64,000 bases of DNA, taken from NCBI GenBank assembly GCA_033239525.1, contig BSYO01000019.1:6453087-6517086 (forward strand), given 5' to 3'. Shown piece after piece: positions 61,832 to 64,000 of this stretch. Made by a program: the position numbers and the translations under genes. Numbering within the stretch: the stretch's first letter is position 1; each line of letters starts with the position of its first letter. The notes under the pieces are model-generated. The model was not told the origin of the DNA and searched no databases. It saw only the letters and a program-made list of their open reading frames with translations. The stretch is from Nepenthes gracilis (Eukaryota; Streptophyta; Magnoliopsida; Caryophyllales; Nepenthaceae).

Positions 61832-62265
61832 GTTGAGATGAGTTAATTTAACTAATTTTAATTTTAATTATTTAGTCAATAATAAATGGTTAAGAAATTT
61901 TATAGTTTTATGGCGTCAATCATTATAATAAATTACATGTAATAGTTATATATTTTAATAATTAATTAAATTTGGTATGCTTTTTAATAATATTTATATT
62001 CTTTTTAATATTTTATTGTATGATTATAAAAAAATTTATGATTTTTTTTTAAAAAATAAGGCCAATACAAAAAAGTAAAAAAATAATATAGATTTAAATA
62101 AACTCACACACAGGCATTGATGACTGTAGTTGCTGCTGGAAAGAATGTCTCAATCGTTAATTCCAACAAAGACGACGTCGTGTCTGAAAAAGATGGCTAA
62201 TGTGTCACAACTCTCCTTGTTTAAGTTGACCTGTGAACTATAAAAAAAATATATATATATATAAT
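61832..62265. other. 3' flank of the carboxylesterase gene
   Basis: AT-rich sequence with an AT microsatellite at 62249-62264 immediately before the next LTR. No other feature seen. Confidence 0.5.
61881..61886 (+). terminator. polyadenylation signal candidate
   Basis: AATAAA lies 50 bases after the carboxylesterase stop codon, in AT-rich sequence. Confidence 0.5.
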
Positions 62266-63368
62266 TGTTGCAGTCTGGATCCGCGACGTCCAGTCGGATC
62301 CGTGGTTAGCTGGCGTGCTGAATTCACGGGGTCCAGTCGGATTCGTGGTTTCCGAGCAACACAAGTAAATGTGATGTTGGATGCGAGAAGAAGATCAAGA
62401 CAGAATTTTTTACGTGAAAAATCTCCTCTTGAATGAGGAGGAAAAACCACGAGGCTCAGGGCCTTGAAAATACTTCACTATTTGTGTTGAAGTCTTTACA
62501 AAGTACAAGTGTTGGGGTTAATCCCTTCATTGTCTGTTGTTTTGTGTTTCTTTCTTAGGAGGCTATGCTCGCTGGGAGTCTTTGCTACTCTCGTCGAGGA
62601 TCTCTTTGCTGCGCTTTTTGGGAAAATGGGAGACTAAGTGGCCGAGAGTGTGAATGGGGCTTTCCTCTTTTAGAGAGGTCTCAATGAGAATGAGAATTTG
62701 CCCAGAGGTCCTTTTGAATGAAGCCTCGTTGGGTATTTATAGGAAAAATCAAGCTGTTGGGGAGGAGACGCGTGGCAGCCATCGGATGGCCCAAATGCTG
62801 TGCAGTGTCCCACTGGCCCCATTAATGCTGCTACATGGGTGGTATGGCACGCGGCTAGCGCCGCTGGCAGGCCTAGGTGTGTCAGTCTTGATTTGACCAG
62901 GCGTGCTCTGTTAAGATGGAAACTGGCAGTGGTTGCAGGTTTCCTTGGGAATCGACGAAATTGCTTAGCTGGCATCCTTGAGCATAGGGTAGTCCTCGTC
63001 CCTGAGTGGAGCCCCTTGTGAGTTCGCGGACTCGTAAGAGGAGACTGTTCTTGGAGAATCTTCTGGGAAAAGTCTGGGAGCCTCTTCTTGACCTCTCAGG
63101 CGATTCTGAGACTCCGCAGGGCTTCCAGAGTTCTCGGTCCTTTCCGTGTCTGTGTACTCGGATATTGCTAGCGTTGTCCTCGAGCTTACTTATGAGCGGA
63201 CGAGACTTCTTGGGCTTCTACTGTAGTCTTGGTCCTTGGGCCATTGGCCCCTACTCTGGGCCTCTTAGGCCGCCTAGTTTTCTTGGCCTGCGGGAGTATC
63301 TCTGGGCCTCTCGTTTGGGCCTTTTTTCTGGGCCGTGTTTTTATGGGCATTTATACTGGGGCCCAACA
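62266..63368 (-). repeat. 3' LTR of a further Tat-type element, minus orientation
   Basis: This 1103-bp LTR has palindromic ends: plus strand TGTTGCAG at the left and GGCCCAACA at the right. On the minus strand it begins TGTTGGGCCCC, has TATAAATA (62741-62734), and is preceded by GCGGGGCTA, a plausible polypurine tract. The antisense ORF at 63821 confirms that the element's internal region lies to the right. Its 5' half is beyond the window, so the target duplication cannot be checked. Confidence 0.78.
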
Positions 63369-63820
63369 TAGCCCCGCATGCCAAAGGGCCCGAAGTTCTT
63401 GGCCGTTTGGCATGAAGTCGTTAGTACGCTAGAGGAGTCGACCGTCCGAGTACGTGTGTCCTTGTGGCGAGTACTGCGTTGAGCTTGATGGGAGGTGGTC
63501 CCAGGACCTCTTCTGGGTCCGAGGTTTTTTCGCCGCCGCCGCTTCGCTTCTCTGTGGGGCATTAAATGCGGTACCTGGTTGATGCGACGTGCTGACAGGC
63601 GCCTTGGGAAGGAAAGGCCATCATCCCTCTGAAACGAATGGCCGGTCGACGCGTGGCAAGGGTAATGAGTCCGCCTTTTGCACTCCAGGGTTTATTTAAA
63701 TGCCTCCTTGCCCTGATTTTCCATCTTCGCGCCTGCTCTTTGTTTTCTCTCCTCTGAGTGTTGAGGCCTTCCGCTCTTTCTTCGTTCTAGTTTCTTCTTC
63801 TCTTTCGTTTTTCGGCGTTC
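63369..63820 (-). mobile_element. internal 3' end of the minus-oriented Tat element
   Basis: This is the interval between the LTR and the antisense gene, as in the other Tat elements. It has a TATA-like TTTATTTAAATGCC at 63691-63704 on the plus strand, then a CT-rich leader to the ATG at 63821. It is more GC-rich than the other copies. Confidence 0.6.
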
Positions 63821-64000
63821 ATGGCTCCTGGAGTGAGAGATATTGCTTCCACGGTGACGCTTGACAAGCTCACGGAGATTCGAGCTCGATATTGAATCCT
63901 TGAGTCTACGGCCATGATGATTTCGGAGTTGCACGATAGGGCACTATACCCCCAGGACGGCTTCATTACCGTTTACGAAGTCCACCTCAAAGGCGGGCTA
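63821..64000 (+). pseudogene. antisense accessory gene of the Tat element, copy 4, cut by window end
   Basis: ATG at 63821 begins 'MAPGVRDIASTVTLDKL'. A TGA at 63893 interrupts the frame, which then continues without shift through 'YPQDGFITVYEVHLKGGL' to the window end. This is homologous to copies 1-3 (for example 'YVTIYEIHLKGGL' in copy 3). The stop is easily explained by CGA to TGA. The ORF is plus-strand here because the element is minus-oriented, so it is again antisense to the retrotransposon. Confidence 0.75.

Noticed and set aside
1..64000. tRNA, rRNA, CRISPR arrays, bacterial operons or organelle insertions
   Set aside because: None was recognised on either strand. Direct repeats present are LTRs or short tandem arrays without spacer structure.

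Overview
This is nuclear DNA of a seed plant. It is very AT-rich and gene-poor, and is built mostly of old, nested LTR retrotransposons of the Ty3/gypsy and Ty1/copia types. Only one apparently intact host gene is visible: an intronless carboxylesterase of the plant CXE (alpha/beta-hydrolase-3) family at 60806-61831. Nothing bacterial, organellar or CRISPR-like was seen.

Layout. 1-1249: 3' part of a long LTR. 2066-10691: a complete but heavily decayed chromovirus-type Ty3/gypsy element of the same family (LTRs of 2340 and 2415 bp, target duplication ATATT). 10692-20076: AT-rich spacer with a small LINE-like relic and an AT-rich foldback. 20086-20389: a multi-hairpin Mutator-like MITE with a 9-bp target duplication. 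A relative lies at 44825-45065. 21069-25141: two LTRs of one family in inverted orientation around a fragment of a Tat-type element. 26228-28948: a compact non-autonomous copia-like element (target duplication ATAAC), possibly inside a host transcription unit running from about 25.4 to 30.2 kb. 30853-43969: a structurally complete Tat-type Ty3/gypsy element (target duplication AATAG) whose 5' LTR is interrupted by a 1919-bp solo LTR (target duplication AGGAG). 48240-60259: an older Tat-type element whose gag is interrupted by a 2174-bp solo LTR of the same family as the first solo LTR (target duplication CCTTA). 60806-61831: the carboxylesterase. 62266-64000: the 3' end of a further Tat-type element on the minus strand, cut by the window edge.

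The most interesting theme is the extra gene of the Tat-type elements. Four separate copies carry, antisense to gag-pol and just inside the 3' LTR, an ORF of the plant 'putative gypsy-type transposon' family. In the two best copies it has a matching intron with branch-point-like and acceptor signals, and three copies have a TATA-like TTTAAAT/TTTAAAC box about 100-125 bp upstream. This suggests a separately transcribed and spliced gene rather than a chance ORF. Other structure worth attention: a 40-bp minisatellite just after pol, GTCAAC/GTTGAC (W-box-like) arrays recurring in unrelated element families, and a Tat gag-pol that keeps its frame for over 5 kb while collecting 22 nonsense codons that all look like C-to-T or G-to-A changes.

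All element boundaries were read by eye from terminal TG/CA, target duplications, primer-binding sites and polypurine tracts. LTR identity values were not computed.
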